A DNA stretch of 32,193 nt from Alphaproteobacteria bacterium UBA1908 (GTDB taxonomy: Bacteria > Pseudomonadota > Alphaproteobacteria > Caedimonadales > UBA1908). Position numbers and translations under genes: made by a program. This document shows, piece after piece, positions 15,071 to 23,691 of this stretch; position 1 is the first letter of the stretch; the number at the start of each line of letters is the position of its first letter. The notes beneath the pieces are model-generated. The model did not search any database. It was not told the origin of the DNA and was given only the letters and a program-made list of their open reading frames with translations. The stretch spans positions 521 through 32,713 of the forward strand of contig DDGG01000018.1 in assembly GCA_002337525.1 (NCBI GenBank), written 5' to 3'.

Positions 15071-15080
15071 TTATTTACCC

Positions 15081-15671
15081 TCAATGTTGTTTTAAAATAT
15101 GAAATACTTTTGCCCTAAGATCAGGCAACACCTCTTTTTCAAACCAGTCATTTCGTTTTATCCAGATATTATTACGCGGACTTGGATGCGGTAGGGGTAC
15201 TATTTCTGGCCAGAAGTCTCGCCACTTTTTGACTGTTTCCGTCAGGGTTTGGCTTTTCCAGCCTTTCAAATGATAATTAATCGCATACTGGCCAATAACA
15301 AGAGTTAGCTGAATATGTGGTAAAGAGGCTAATAAACGCTCTCTCCAATGCAAAGCACATTCCGGCCGTGGGGGCAAATCTCCCGATTTCCCCGTACCCG
15401 GATAGCAAAAACCCATAGGCAATATGGCCATTAGGTTTTCATCATAAAAAGTTTTTCTATTAACCCCCATCCAGTGGCGCAAGCGATCCCCGCTGGGATC
15501 ATTAAAGGGAATGCCTGTTTCATGAACGCGCCTTCCTGGTGCCTGACCAACAATCAGAATTCGGGCATCTGGCTTTATTTGAAAGACAGGATTTGGTCCA
15601 AAAGGTAGGAAAGGTTCACAAATACAGCAAGACTTTACCTTATCAATTAAACCTTTAAAGTCGTTTTCCAT
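15081..15671 (-). CDS. Uracil-DNA glycosylase family protein
   Basis: The 196-residue product belongs to the uracil-DNA glycosylase superfamily, whose members remove damaged bases. The active-site motif region is ILIVGQAPGRRVHETGIPFN followed by DPSGDRLRHWMGV. The second motif is PLPHPSPRN, with the conserved segment MGFCYPGTGKSGDLPPRPEC between them. Near the N-terminus are Cys15, Cys16 and Cys18. I do not see the full four-cysteine iron-sulfur set of family 4 enzymes, so the exact subfamily and substrate are open. A candidate promoter lies at 15709-15738, overlapping the rluD stop, so it may be transcribed alone or after rluD. Confidence 0.85.
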   Translation of the reverse strand: MENDFKGLIDKVKSCCICEPFLPFGPNPVFQIKPDARILIVGQAPGRRVHETGIPFNDPSGDRLRHWMGVNRKTFYDENLMAILPMGFCYPGTGKSGDLPPRPECALHWRERLLASLPHIQLTLVIGQYAINYHLKGWKSQTLTETVKKWRDFWPEIVPLPHPSPRNNIWIKRNDWFEKEVLPDLRAKVFHILKQH

Positions 15672-15708
15672 TAACGATATACCTTGAAACTCAACACAGT
15701 CTTTTCAT

Positions 15709-15738
15709 GCTATAATTTTGTGTCTTTAAAAACTTCAA
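15709..15738 (-). promoter_or_regulatory. Candidate promoter of the glycosylase gene
   Basis: On the minus strand, TTGAAG (15733-15738) is followed after 18 bases by TATAGC (15709-15714). It overlaps the 3' end of rluD and leaves a leader of about 30 bases. Confidence 0.3.
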
Positions 15739-16697
15739 GTTTCTTCAAGAAAGCTCTGAAGCTTTAAAAGATCTTCTGGCAATGGAACCTCAAAAACTTT
15801 CTTCCGGCCTGTTTTTGGATGTAAAAATTTCAACCGATATGCATGAAGCGCAGGCCGTGTTCCATCTTCAGTCAGTTTTTTAATGCTTTCTTTAAAAGGA
15901 GGGGAGATCCCTCGCGATGGCCTTCCATAAAGAGGGTCACCCAATAGGGAATGACCAAATTCTGTCATATGCAAACGAATCTGATGAGTGCGGCCTGTCT
16001 CCAGTCGACATTCAATGAGGGACGTATAGGGTTTATAGATTTCTCTTACCTCAAAATGCGTAATTGCAGGCTTGCCCCCTGTTTTATAAAGAGCCATTTT
16101 CTGGCGGTGACGAGGACTACGGCCAATGTTATGTTCAAGAGTGCCCTCAAGTACTTTAGGAATACCCCATACAAAAGCCAAATACTGTCGAGAAAGGGCT
16201 CTTTCTGAAAATTGTGAAGAGAGCCCCTGATGCGCATGATCATTTTTTGCAACAACCATTAAACCACTTGTTCCCTTATCCAGACGGTGAACAATTCCCG
16301 GTCGTTTTACACCACCAATACCAGATAAAGAGTCACCACAATGTGCGAGGAGAGCATTCACAAGGGTGTGATCAGGGTGTCCCGCGGCAGGGTGAACAAC
16401 CAACCCTGCAGGCTTATTAATGACCAAAAGATCCTCATCCTCATATACAACGTCTAAAGGAATATCCTGAGCAACAGGAAGTGGCTCTTCAAGCTCTGGC
16501 ACTTCCAGGCGAATTTCTTGTCCAAGAACTGTTTTACGAGACGAAGACGTTACAATAGCACCGTCCACTAAAACATGTTTTTCTTCAATAAGATTTTTAA
16601 GTCGACTTCTGGAAAGGGGGGAGAATTCTGCCAAAAACTGATCAAGCCTTTTTAGCTGATTTTCTTCACTTACAAAAAAGGTATAATTTTCAGTCAT
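15735..16697 (-). CDS. rluD: RluA-family 23S rRNA pseudouridine synthase (RluD type)
   Basis: The enzyme isomerises uridines in RNA; RluD modifies helix 69 of 23S rRNA. The 320-residue product starts at ATG 16697 (MTENYTFFVS). An in-frame extension to 16769 is rejected because it shows no family similarity. An S4 RNA-binding domain (RLDQFLAEFSPLSRSRLKNLIEEKHVLVDG) covers residues about 15-65. The catalytic domain carries the signature VHRLDKGTSGLMVVAKN with catalytic Asp140, plus NKPAGLVVHPAAGH and LETGRTHQIRLHM. Many alphaproteobacteria have rpoH next to rluD; here a UDG-family gene follows instead. Assignment to RluD rather than RluC or RluA rests on the S4 domain and overall pattern. Confidence 0.88.
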   Translation of the reverse strand: MTENYTFFVSEENQLKRLDQFLAEFSPLSRSRLKNLIEEKHVLVDGAIVTSSSRKTVLGQEIRLEVPELEEPLPVAQDIPLDVVYEDEDLLVINKPAGLVVHPAAGHPDHTLVNALLAHCGDSLSGIGGVKRPGIVHRLDKGTSGLMVVAKNDHAHQGLSSQFSERALSRQYLAFVWGIPKVLEGTLEHNIGRSPRHRQKMALYKTGGKPAITHFEVREIYKPYTSLIECRLETGRTHQIRLHMTEFGHSLLGDPLYGRPSRGISPPFKESIKKLTEDGTRPALHAYRLKFLHPKTGRKKVFEVPLPEDLLKLQSFLEET

Positions 16698-16884
16698 CAA
16701 TATAACTTCATTTCCTGTCCAGCACTGCAGACTTATCCAAAGGTTGTTCCAAAGCATAAGCACCATCAATAATAGATTGTCACAACTTTTTCAATGATCA
16801 AACGCCTAACAACACGACAAGCAAGTATATATAGTTCAGCTTGTATGACAAGGTTGCAAAAACCGCATTACACACAAAAGCCCC

Positions 16885-16925
16885 AAAAAGAAAAAGGGAG
16901 CGCCGTAACACCCCCCTTCCCTTTT
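16885..16925 (-). terminator. Rho-independent terminator of the hflK-hflC-htrA operon
   Basis: AAAAGGGA (16892-16899) pairs with TCCCTTTT (16918-16925). Read on the minus strand, the stem is followed by a T-rich tail (TTTTTCTTTTT). It lies 23 bases after the htrA stop codon. Confidence 0.65.
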
Positions 16926-16947
16926 AAAAACAGAAAATTTCTCTGTC

Positions 16948-18459
16948 TTATTTCGACTTCTTTGAATCTCCGACACCTAATGTCAGGTATAAAAGATTAC
17001 CGCCACGACTAATCAGGAACAAGACCTGTTTCTTACCAGCCTTACGCGCCTTTAAAATAAAGGTTTCAAGATCTTTGAGAGATTTTGGATTAATCTTTTC
17101 CTTCTCAACCTTAATCTCGGAAATAAGGTCCCCGGGGCGAAGACCTTTTTCAGCAGCTTCCGATCTTGGATCAATAGCCACAATCATTAACCCCTTTGAA
17201 TTTTCAGCAATGCCAAATCTTTCACATAAAGCTGGCTTGACTGGCTTCACGACCAGGCCAAGGATAAAGTCTTTCTTGGAAGTATTTTTATCTCCTGACT
17301 GGGCATCTATCAGACCTTCTTCCTGGGCCTGTTCAAATTCACCGACTTTAACACTTAGAGTGACCTCCTTACCATCTCTCCAAACAACTAATGGGACAGA
17401 TTTCCCTATAACTGTTTCACCAACAAGTCGCGGTAAGTGGCGTGATTCTTTTACTTTTTTACCATTAAAGCTAAGAATAACATCTCCTGTTTTAACGCCT
17501 GCAGCCCCTGCCGGACTGTTACGAGAGATATCCCCGACCAAAGCACCTTCATCATTCTTAAGGCCTAAAGAGGATGCTATTTCTTTAGTCACATTTTGAA
17601 TACGAACTCCAAGCCATCCGCGTTTTGTACGACCGAATTCTTTAAGCTGCATAATCACCTGTTTAGCAAGGTCCGAAGGAATGCCAAAACCGATACCAAT
17701 ATTACCCCCGTTAGGAGAAAAAATCGCTGTACTGATAGCGATCACCTGGCCGTCTATGTTAAACATAGGACCTCCAGAGTTCCCCATATTAATTGGTGCA
17801 TCTGTTTGTATGTAGCCGTCGACATAATCAGCTAAACCCTGACCTCTGCTACTACGCGCTGCAATATCACGAGCAACAGTCGAGACAATTCCTGTTGTAA
17901 CCGTACTGCTTAGTCCAAAAGGGTTGCCAACAGCGATGACCCAGTTCCCAACTTCTGTCTTTCGGGAATCGCCCCATGTTGCTACAGTTACTTTTTTATC
18001 CGTTGTGATTTTTAAAAGAGCTAAATCGGTCCTGGGATCTCGGCCAATAAGTTGGGCCTTTACTTCATCCCCATCATGAAAAATAACCTTAATCTCGTCT
18101 GCTTCTGAAATGACGTGATTACATGTCACCACAAAAACATCTTTACCTTCTTGTGAAATAATAAAACCCGACCCAAGAGAAGAGGTCTTGCGAGGTCGAC
18201 CACCACCTCTATGGTCTTCCAGGAATTGACGGAAAAGCTCTTCAAAAGGATGTGCTCCACCGGGACCCTGGAAACGACGTTCGCTTGATATCTCTGTCGT
18301 TGTTGAAATATTCACAACTGACGGCATCAATGGTTTTACAATATGGGAAAAATCACTGGGAGCAGATCTGGCACTGACCTCATGCACTGTCCCGAGAAAA
18401 AGGGACAGAGACAAAGCACTTGCCACAACCGCTTGCTTGACACACGACCATTTTATCAT
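16948..18459 (-). CDS. degP: Do-family periplasmic serine protease HtrA/DegP
   Basis: This is an envelope quality-control protease and chaperone. The 503-residue product from ATG 18459 has a signal peptide (KWSCVKQAVVASALSLSLFL, cleavage near VSA, residue 30). The trypsin-like domain has triad His115 (VVTCNHVISEA), Asp145 (DPRTDLALLK) and Ser228 (NMGNSGGPMF). Two PDZ domains follow (GWLGVRIQNVTKE ... GAAGVKTGDVILSFNG, and LGLVVKPV ... AAEKGLRPGDLISEI). The frame opens at 18522, inside hflC, but AGGAGG at 18472-18477 points to 18459 or possibly 18480. The residue before Asn-His is Cys where Thr is usual. It lies downstream of hflK-hflC, as in many alphaproteobacteria, and ends at a good terminator. 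Confidence 0.93.
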   Translation of the reverse strand: MIKWSCVKQAVVASALSLSLFLGTVHEVSARSAPSDFSHIVKPLMPSVVNISTTTEISSERRFQGPGGAHPFEELFRQFLEDHRGGGRPRKTSSLGSGFIISQEGKDVFVVTCNHVISEADEIKVIFHDGDEVKAQLIGRDPRTDLALLKITTDKKVTVATWGDSRKTEVGNWVIAVGNPFGLSSTVTTGIVSTVARDIAARSSRGQGLADYVDGYIQTDAPINMGNSGGPMFNIDGQVIAISTAIFSPNGGNIGIGFGIPSDLAKQVIMQLKEFGRTKRGWLGVRIQNVTKEIASSLGLKNDEGALVGDISRNSPAGAAGVKTGDVILSFNGKKVKESRHLPRLVGETVIGKSVPLVVWRDGKEVTLSVKVGEFEQAQEEGLIDAQSGDKNTSKKDFILGLVVKPVKPALCERFGIAENSKGLMIVAIDPRSEAAEKGLRPGDLISEIKVEKEKINPKSLKDLETFILKARKAGKKQVLFLISRGGNLLYLTLGVGDSKKSK

Positions 18460-18508
18460 TGGATTTATTATCCTCCTCATTACAATTGAGTTTCTAACTC
18501 TGTGTATT

Positions 18509-19369
18509 CTAGTTTTTTCCAAAAAACTTGAAAAAGTTATTTTCAGAATTCAGAACTAATGTTGTATCCCCCGGGACCAAAGTGTTCTTATAAGCTTCAA
18601 GAGTTCTTGAAAACTCGTAAAAAGCCTCATCTTGTGAATAGGCATCTGCGTAAATCTTGGTTGCAATCGCATCCCCTTCACCCCGTAAAATATCAGACTT
18701 CTTCTGTGCTTCTGCCAAAATTTCTGTATGTTTTCTGTCTGCTTCTGCGCGAATGATATTAGCTTCCTCACCACCTTCTGCACGATGTTGTTTAGCCTCT
18801 TGACGGCGTTCTGAAGCCATTCGATTAAAGATTGCTTCACTGTTTTCACGAGGTAAATCAGCACGAATAATACGAACATCTTGAACTTTCACACCAAAAG
18901 TTTTGGCAGATTGAACAACTTCATTTTGGATCAGATCCATAATTTGAGTTCTTTTTTGTGACAGCATATCAGATAAAGGAATCCGGCCGATGACCCGGCG
19001 CATACTGGCGTCAACGATGGTACTAAGACGATTTTGCGCACTACCAACATTTTGCACCTTCTGATAAAAGAGCAACGGATCAACAATACGATAACGCGTA
19101 TACATATCAACAATCATACGCTTTTGATCCCCGGCTGTTACCTCAATAGGAGGCAAGTTATAGTCCAGAAGCCACGCTTTAAATTTTACAACGCTTTGTG
19201 TAAAAGGCATTTTAACTTTAAGTCCTGGTGAATTATGAACTTTTTTGATTTCACCAAATTGCAAGACAATAGCTGTTTCGTTTTCCTGAACCGTAAAAAA
19301 GAGATCAGACCCAACAAAAAACAAAACAACCGCAGCAAAAATGAAAACTCCTAAACGACCCTGTTTCAT
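18509..19369 (-). CDS. hflC: HflC, modulator of FtsH protease
   Basis: HflC is an SPFH/band-7 membrane protein that, with HflK, forms a large cage around the FtsH protease in the inner membrane. The 286-residue product has one N-terminal membrane anchor (GVFIFAAVVLFFVGSDLFF), the band-7 start FTVQENETAIVLQFGE and the conserved RLSTIVDASMRRVIGRIPL. A long helical part follows (ASERRQEAKQHRAEGGEEAN ... RAEADRKHTEILAEAQKKSD). The C-terminus has YEFSRTLEAYKNTL and LVLNSENNFFKFF. Its start overlaps the hflK stop by four bases, which suggests coupled translation and equal amounts. Confidence 0.96.
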   Translation of the reverse strand: MKQGRLGVFIFAAVVLFFVGSDLFFTVQENETAIVLQFGEIKKVHNSPGLKVKMPFTQSVVKFKAWLLDYNLPPIEVTAGDQKRMIVDMYTRYRIVDPLLFYQKVQNVGSAQNRLSTIVDASMRRVIGRIPLSDMLSQKRTQIMDLIQNEVVQSAKTFGVKVQDVRIIRADLPRENSEAIFNRMASERRQEAKQHRAEGGEEANIIRAEADRKHTEILAEAQKKSDILRGEGDAIATKIYADAYSQDEAFYEFSRTLEAYKNTLVPGDTTLVLNSENNFFKFFGKN

Positions 19370-20484
19370 TTTGAGTCTCCTTCCTTAACAGTATTCCCTT
19401 TGGACTTTAAAGCTGACAAAGGCAAATAGGGCAATACTCCCTGAGACGCACCAGCCTTCCCATCCAGCAATATTTTTTGTGTTCCACTTAAAACACGCTC
19501 CATGGCGTCAATTTTCATACGTTTTTTTGTGACCGCTGGTGCTAAGCGGTAGGCAGCATAAACAGATTTAAAGCGTGCGGCCTCACCAAGTGCCTTGTCG
19601 ACAACAGCTTTTTTATAAGCTTCCGCATTTTGAATTAATCGCGCTGCCTCACCACGAGCCTTTGGTACAATAGAATTACTATAGGCCCGCCCTTCGTTAA
19701 TCATGCTTTCTTTATCAGCACGAGCCCTTTGGACATCCCGAAAAGGATCGATAACCTGTGCCGGAGGATCTGATCGCTTGAGCTGAATACGCTGAATCTG
19801 GATACCCGCCTGATACTCATCCAGCATTTTTTGAAGAAGTTTTTGCGCATCATCTGAAATCTTGCCTCGCGCTGAAGTCAGAACTTCTGCAATTGGTGTT
19901 TGTGCTACTATTTCTCGCACAGCACTTTCAGCTGCCAAACGCACAGCCTCTCCCGGATTATCTACTTTAAACAAAAACTTGGGTAAATCTTTAATAAACC
20001 AGTGGACTGTAAACTGAACGGAGACAATATTTTCATCACCCGTCAACATCAGACTATCACTATTGTCTGATTTAAGAGCAACAGCAGCCCGGACGGCAAC
20101 CCCGCTCTCAATAGACCTGATTTCAGCAACACGCGTGATAATGACCCGCTCAACAGGTACTGGAAGATGATAATGAATACCTGGATCTGTTGTTTTAACC
20201 CACTCACCAAAGCGAAGAACAGCCCCCTGAGATCCTTCATCGACAATATAAAAACCTGATGCCATCCAAAGAGCAGCAACAACTCCAAGAATTGCCAGGA
20301 AACCTCCTCGACCTCCCTGACTTTTGCCACCACCTTTACCGCCTCCAGGAAAGAAACGTTTGATGTTATCCTGGCTTTTCTTCAAAATTTCCTCAAGGTC
20401 AGGAGGTGTCTGCCCCCCGTTACCACCACCATTTTTTCCAGGACGTTGTCCCCAGGGACCTCCTCCTTGGTCATTCCAAGCCAT
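19366..20484 (-). CDS. hflK: HflK, modulator of FtsH protease
   Basis: HflK is the partner of HflC in the FtsH-regulating SPFH complex. The product from ATG 20484 has 372 residues. An in-frame ATG at 20508 is less likely because GGGAG stands about 8 bases before 20484 and HflK proteins normally begin MAWN. The N-terminal part is Gly/Pro-rich (NDQGGGPWGQRPGKNGGGNG) and faces the cytoplasm. A membrane segment follows at about 73-90 (FLAILGVVAALWMASGFYIV), then the band-7 domain (DEGSQGAVLRFGEWVKTTDPG). A helical stretch (FRDVQRARADKESMINEGRA) and a short C-terminal tail complete it. It is divergent from mrp across 114 bases. Confidence 0.95.
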   Translation of the reverse strand: MAWNDQGGGPWGQRPGKNGGGNGGQTPPDLEEILKKSQDNIKRFFPGGGKGGGKSQGGRGGFLAILGVVAALWMASGFYIVDEGSQGAVLRFGEWVKTTDPGIHYHLPVPVERVIITRVAEIRSIESGVAVRAAVALKSDNSDSLMLTGDENIVSVQFTVHWFIKDLPKFLFKVDNPGEAVRLAAESAVREIVAQTPIAEVLTSARGKISDDAQKLLQKMLDEYQAGIQIQRIQLKRSDPPAQVIDPFRDVQRARADKESMINEGRAYSNSIVPKARGEAARLIQNAEAYKKAVVDKALGEAARFKSVYAAYRLAPAVTKKRMKIDAMERVLSGTQKILLDGKAGASQGVLPYLPLSALKSKGNTVKEGDSK

Positions 20485-20528
20485 CTTGACACTCCCTCTT
20501 GAATTCAAGCATTTTAAAAATACATTTC

Positions 20529-20557
20529 TTTATAGTCCAGAATTTGAAATGGAGCAA
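20529..20557 (-). promoter_or_regulatory. Candidate promoter of hflK-hflC-htrA
   Basis: On the minus strand, TTGCTC (20552-20557) is followed after 17 bases by TATAAA (20529-20534), about 45 bases before the hflK ATG. The -35 is only a partial match. Confidence 0.35.
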
Positions 20558-20598
20558 TGACTTGTTCCAGAAGGCTAGCAAAAAGAGAGTTCATTTTA

Positions 20599-21690
20599 AT
20601 GACAAAAAACAACACAATTGATGAAATACGAAATATCCTTGAAAATTATAAGGACCCCAAATCAAAACGTCCTCTTTTAAAATCAGGCCTTATAGAAAGC
20701 CTCGCCCTTGATAAAAACAGACTTAGTTTCGCTCTGAACGTTTTGCCCCAGGATATTGCTTTATATGAACCTTTTCGAAAAAACCTGGAGGAAGCTCTTC
20801 ATTCAAAATTTCCCTCTTTCAACATATTTGTCGCTTTAACAGCCCATAGACCATCTTCTCTCTCTGAACAACCACCTTCAGAAAGACAACAAACAAAACA
20901 ATCTACCGATAAAAAAGAATCTTACGATTTGCCCCACCTGAAAAATATTATTGCAATCGCCTCTGGTAAAGGAGGAGTTGGCAAATCCATGATTGCGATG
21001 AATCTTGCATTAGTTCTTAGAAAGTCGGGGTTTAAGGTTGGTCTGCTCGATCTTGATATTTATGGCCCCTCTCTTCCCCTTATGACGGGCCTTGAGGGAC
21101 CCGCCACAATGACACCTGATAAAAAAATAAAACCTTTCTTATTCAAAGGGCTATCCGTTATGTCCATGGGGTTTTTAGTTCCCGCTCGATCACCCATTAT
21201 CTGGCGAGGTCCGATGATTCAGTCAGGTGTCCGACAGTTATTTATAGATGTTGACTGGCCAGAACTAGACTATCTTCTGCTTGATTTGCCTCCCGGGACC
21301 GGGGACACACAATTAACTTTAGCTCAAAAATGCCCTTTATCAGCAGCCGTTATTGTATCAACCCCTCAGGATCTAGCCCTGGCAGACGCTTTAAAAGGGA
21401 TTGCCATGTTTGAAAAACTCAAGATTCCAATTGCAGGTCTTATTGAGAATATGGCAAGTTATATTTGTCCTCATTGCCACGAAGAATCTCACCCATTCAC
21501 CAGGGGAAAACCCCAGGAGGAAGCTGAAAGGTCCGAGATTCCTTTTCTAGGAAGCGTCCCTCTTTCAGCTACAATTCTTCAGGCAGCAGATCAAGGGAAC
21601 CCTGCCTTTTTAGAAGATCCTCAATCTATGGAGAGAAATGTCTTTTTTAAAATAACACAAAGACTTTTAGAGAATTTAGATCAAAAATAG
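20599..21690 (+). CDS. apbC: Mrp/ApbC family iron-sulfur cluster carrier ATPase
   Basis: Mrp/ApbC proteins bind an Fe-S cluster and deliver it to target proteins. The 363-residue product starts at ATG 20599 (MTKNNTIDEI). An in-frame GTG/TTG-type extension to 20557 has no family similarity, whereas GAGAG precedes 20599. An N-terminal MIP18/DUF59-like domain covers about residues 5-80. A hydrophilic Gln/Ser/Lys-rich linker follows (about 83-110). The deviant Walker A IASGKGGVGKS is at about 120-130. Other motifs are DLDIYGPSLP, DLPPGTGDTQLT and the cluster-binding CPHC in NMASYICPHCHEE. The divergent pairing with hflK is common in alphaproteobacteria. Confidence 0.94.
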   Translation: MTKNNTIDEIRNILENYKDPKSKRPLLKSGLIESLALDKNRLSFALNVLPQDIALYEPFRKNLEEALHSKFPSFNIFVALTAHRPSSLSEQPPSERQQTKQSTDKKESYDLPHLKNIIAIASGKGGVGKSMIAMNLALVLRKSGFKVGLLDLDIYGPSLPLMTGLEGPATMTPDKKIKPFLFKGLSVMSMGFLVPARSPIIWRGPMIQSGVRQLFIDVDWPELDYLLLDLPPGTGDTQLTLAQKCPLSAAVIVSTPQDLALADALKGIAMFEKLKIPIAGLIENMASYICPHCHEESHPFTRGKPQEEAERSEIPFLGSVPLSATILQAADQGNPAFLEDPQSMERNVFFKITQRLLENLDQK

Positions 21691-21710
21691 GGTAAACTTA
21701 TTTTAATATT

Positions 21711-22133
21711 ATGAGCTTCCAGGACTTAGCCAAAAGAAAGTACGACTTAATGAAAAACAATAATAAAACATTTTCAAACAGCATTTTTCGGGGTTTTAAA
21801 CTTAAATGTCCTGCTTGTGGTGAAGGAAAGTTATTCTCTAAATTTTTAAAAGTCAGAGACCATTGTTCCCATTGCCATCAAGAACTTTCACATTTTCGTG
21901 CAGATGACGCCCCACCTTACCTCACGATTTTTATTATCGTCCATCTTGTTGTTCCTTTTTTCCTGGCACTAGATCGGTTCTATAATCTTTCAATTCCCTT
22001 TCTACTCGTGCTTTCTCTACCGATAACCCTCATCCTGACTTTGGCCACAATGCCCTTTGTTAAAGGGGGCGTTCTAGGGGTTCTGTATCAACTGGAGAAA
22101 AGAGAAAAGGACTCAAGAAAATCGGATATATAA
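21711..22133 (+). CDS. DUF983 family membrane protein
   Basis: The 140-residue product fits the DUF983 family, common in alphaproteobacteria and of unknown biochemical function. The N-terminal half carries two CxxC pairs resembling a zinc ribbon (CPACGEGKLF and CSHCHQELSHF), followed by the family-typical segment ADDAPPYLTIFIIVH. Two membrane segments follow (about 70-88 and 93-113), with a basic cytoplasmic tail (KREKDSRKSD). It starts 20 bases after apbC and may share its transcript. An internal ATG 14 codons in is an alternative start. Confidence 0.88.
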   Translation: MSFQDLAKRKYDLMKNNNKTFSNSIFRGFKLKCPACGEGKLFSKFLKVRDHCSHCHQELSHFRADDAPPYLTIFIIVHLVVPFFLALDRFYNLSIPFLLVLSLPITLILTLATMPFVKGGVLGVLYQLEKREKDSRKSDI

Positions 22134-22555
22134 GGAATTCAGGCTTGTATAAACGGTATTTAAAGCCCTAAAACCTATATAGCTTTTAACGATAGGCAAG
22201 AAGGACTTTTTTTGTGATCTCGTAATTTGACACGAAGACTTTTCCCTGGCAAAGCTCTCTCTGGATTGAATATAAAGAAGCTATTTTGGCAAAAAGGAAT
22301 TTTTGAGCTATCGTTGGTTTTATATATAATTAATTTCGAGAAAAAGATTTTTTATAAGCATGCCCTTGACATCCCCCCTTTTTTTTAGGCACATTTAGAA
22401 ATATTAATAAGTCAGGCATTTTTGGGCATGGAAAGTCCCTTTATTTCAGAAGCATTCTTAAAACAGAGACTTTCTTCTTTGAAAGAGCATCGATGGTGGC
22501 GATGGCAACTTACATCACGTTCACCATTGATTTCATTACAAAGAAGGATTTTCCC
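22134..22555. other. 422-base spacer without a recognisable gene
   Basis: No gene or RNA is recognised. It is AT-rich with C-runs. A perfect TTGACA at 22366-22371 has no good -10 at normal spacing. CATGCCC (22360-22366) and GGGCATG (22424-22430) are inverted copies 57 bases apart. There is no clear terminator for the DUF983 gene. Confidence 0.45.
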
Positions 22556-23530
22556 ATGTTACGCTTCGCTGCAAAAAAGTTTTTAGTTGCTCTTTCTATC
22601 ACACTCTCATTGACCTCTCTTGGAGCGAAAAAACTGGATCACGATCATAAAACTTCCTATCAGGTTGCCATCACTCAAATTGTTGAACACCCCTCCCTGG
22701 ATTCTATCCGCCAGGGCATTCTAGATGAATTAGCGTCTCAAGGGTTTACCCAAAATAATAATCTGACCGTTACATACGACAACGCACAGGGAAATATTGT
22801 CATTGCTGCACAAATTGCCCAACGATTTATTGCTCTTGCACCCGATGTTATCGTTGCCATTGCCACCCCCTCCGCACAAACAGCTGTAAATGCTATGAAA
22901 GACGCTAATATTCCTATTGTTTTTGGCGCTGTTACTGATCCTCTGTCTGCAAAAATAACACGGTCTCTTGAAAGGCCTGACAACAATGCTACTGGAACGA
23001 TTGATCTCCCCCCCGCCAAAGATCAACTGATTTTTATTAAAGAACTTTTCCCCAAAATAAAAACACTTGGGATCCTGTATAATCCAGGAGAATCCAACAA
23101 CATCAAACAAGTTGCCCGCCTTAAAAAAGCTGCTGGCTTATTAGGTTTTAATATCATTGAAGCAACAGCCACACGTACTGCTGATGTTGCATTGACTGCA
23201 AAATATTTAACATCAAAGGTTGAAGCTATTCTTATTCCCAACGATAATACAATTATTTCTGCTCTGGAGTCTGTTTTAAAACCTGCCTTACAAAATCATA
23301 TTCCTGTTTTCACGAGTGATCCCGATTCTGTTAAGAAAGGGGCTCTTGGAGCTATTGCCAATGATCAATACGATGTAGGGCGCATGACAGGAAAAATTGT
23401 AGCCCAGATTCTTCATGGTAAACCTGCAGAAGAAATTCCCATAAAAGCCGTCCAAATCGCCAAGCGTTATATTAATCAAAAAATGGCTGGATTTTTTGGA
23501 TTACAAACATCAGCCGACATTCTTTTTTAA
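22556..23530 (+). CDS. ABC transporter substrate-binding protein (TrpX/PF04392-like)
   Basis: This is a periplasmic solute-binding protein of the ABC_sub_bind family, members of which are associated with uptake of tryptophan or related small molecules. The 324-residue product from ATG 22556 has a signal-like N-terminus (MLRFAAKKFLVALSITLSL) with AAGGA upstream. The in-frame extension to 22493 is rejected because it lacks these. Family motifs are QVAITQIVEHPSLDSIRQGI, the DELASQGFTQNNNL region, PDVIVAIATPSAQTA, IPIVFGAVTDPL and LGILYNPGESNN. GALGAIANDQYDVGRMTG lies near the end. No permease or ATPase gene follows, which is unusual: these normally sit next to the binding protein. The ligand cannot be told from sequence. 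Confidence 0.87.
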   Translation: MLRFAAKKFLVALSITLSLTSLGAKKLDHDHKTSYQVAITQIVEHPSLDSIRQGILDELASQGFTQNNNLTVTYDNAQGNIVIAAQIAQRFIALAPDVIVAIATPSAQTAVNAMKDANIPIVFGAVTDPLSAKITRSLERPDNNATGTIDLPPAKDQLIFIKELFPKIKTLGILYNPGESNNIKQVARLKKAAGLLGFNIIEATATRTADVALTAKYLTSKVEAILIPNDNTIISALESVLKPALQNHIPVFTSDPDSVKKGALGAIANDQYDVGRMTGKIVAQILHGKPAEEIPIKAVQIAKRYINQKMAGFFGLQTSADILF

Positions 23531-23582
23531 GCCGTAACAAGCTTTTAATTAACTTTTGGTTGCTAACAGACTAAATAAGAAA

Positions 23583-23607
23583 ATAAAAGAATAATTTATT
23601 CTTTTAT
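23583..23607. repeat. Perfect AT-rich palindrome upstream of the hydrolase
   Basis: Twelve bases (23583-23594, ATAAAAGAATAA) are exactly inverted in 23596-23607 around a single T. As RNA the stem could not close with a one-base loop without losing pairs. As DNA it looks like a symmetrical operator. It lies 53 bases after the ABC binding-protein stop and 47 bases before the hydrolase start. Confidence 0.5.
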
Positions 23608-23625
23608 AAGGATTCCAGGTTTATA

Positions 23626-23691
23626 ATGCAGAAAGTTATAAACATGGTGCAGTATGCTGGAAACCTCTTTTTCATATTTTCAAACAAGTGA
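23626..23691 (+). CDS. Possible 21-codon leader ORF overlapping the hydrolase start
   Basis: ATG 23626 is preceded by AAGGA and CCAGG, a better ribosome site than that of the hydrolase itself. It encodes MQKVINMVQYAGNLFFIFSN plus Lys and stops at 23689-23691, 38 bases inside the next gene in another frame. It may bring ribosomes to the hydrolase start by coupling. It is too short to be judged by composition. Confidence 0.25.
   Translation: MQKVINMVQYAGNLFFIFSNK

Noticed and set aside
22366..22371. TTGACA as promoter of the ABC binding-protein gene
   Set aside because: No acceptable -10 lies 16-18 bases downstream; the interval is C- and T-runs.
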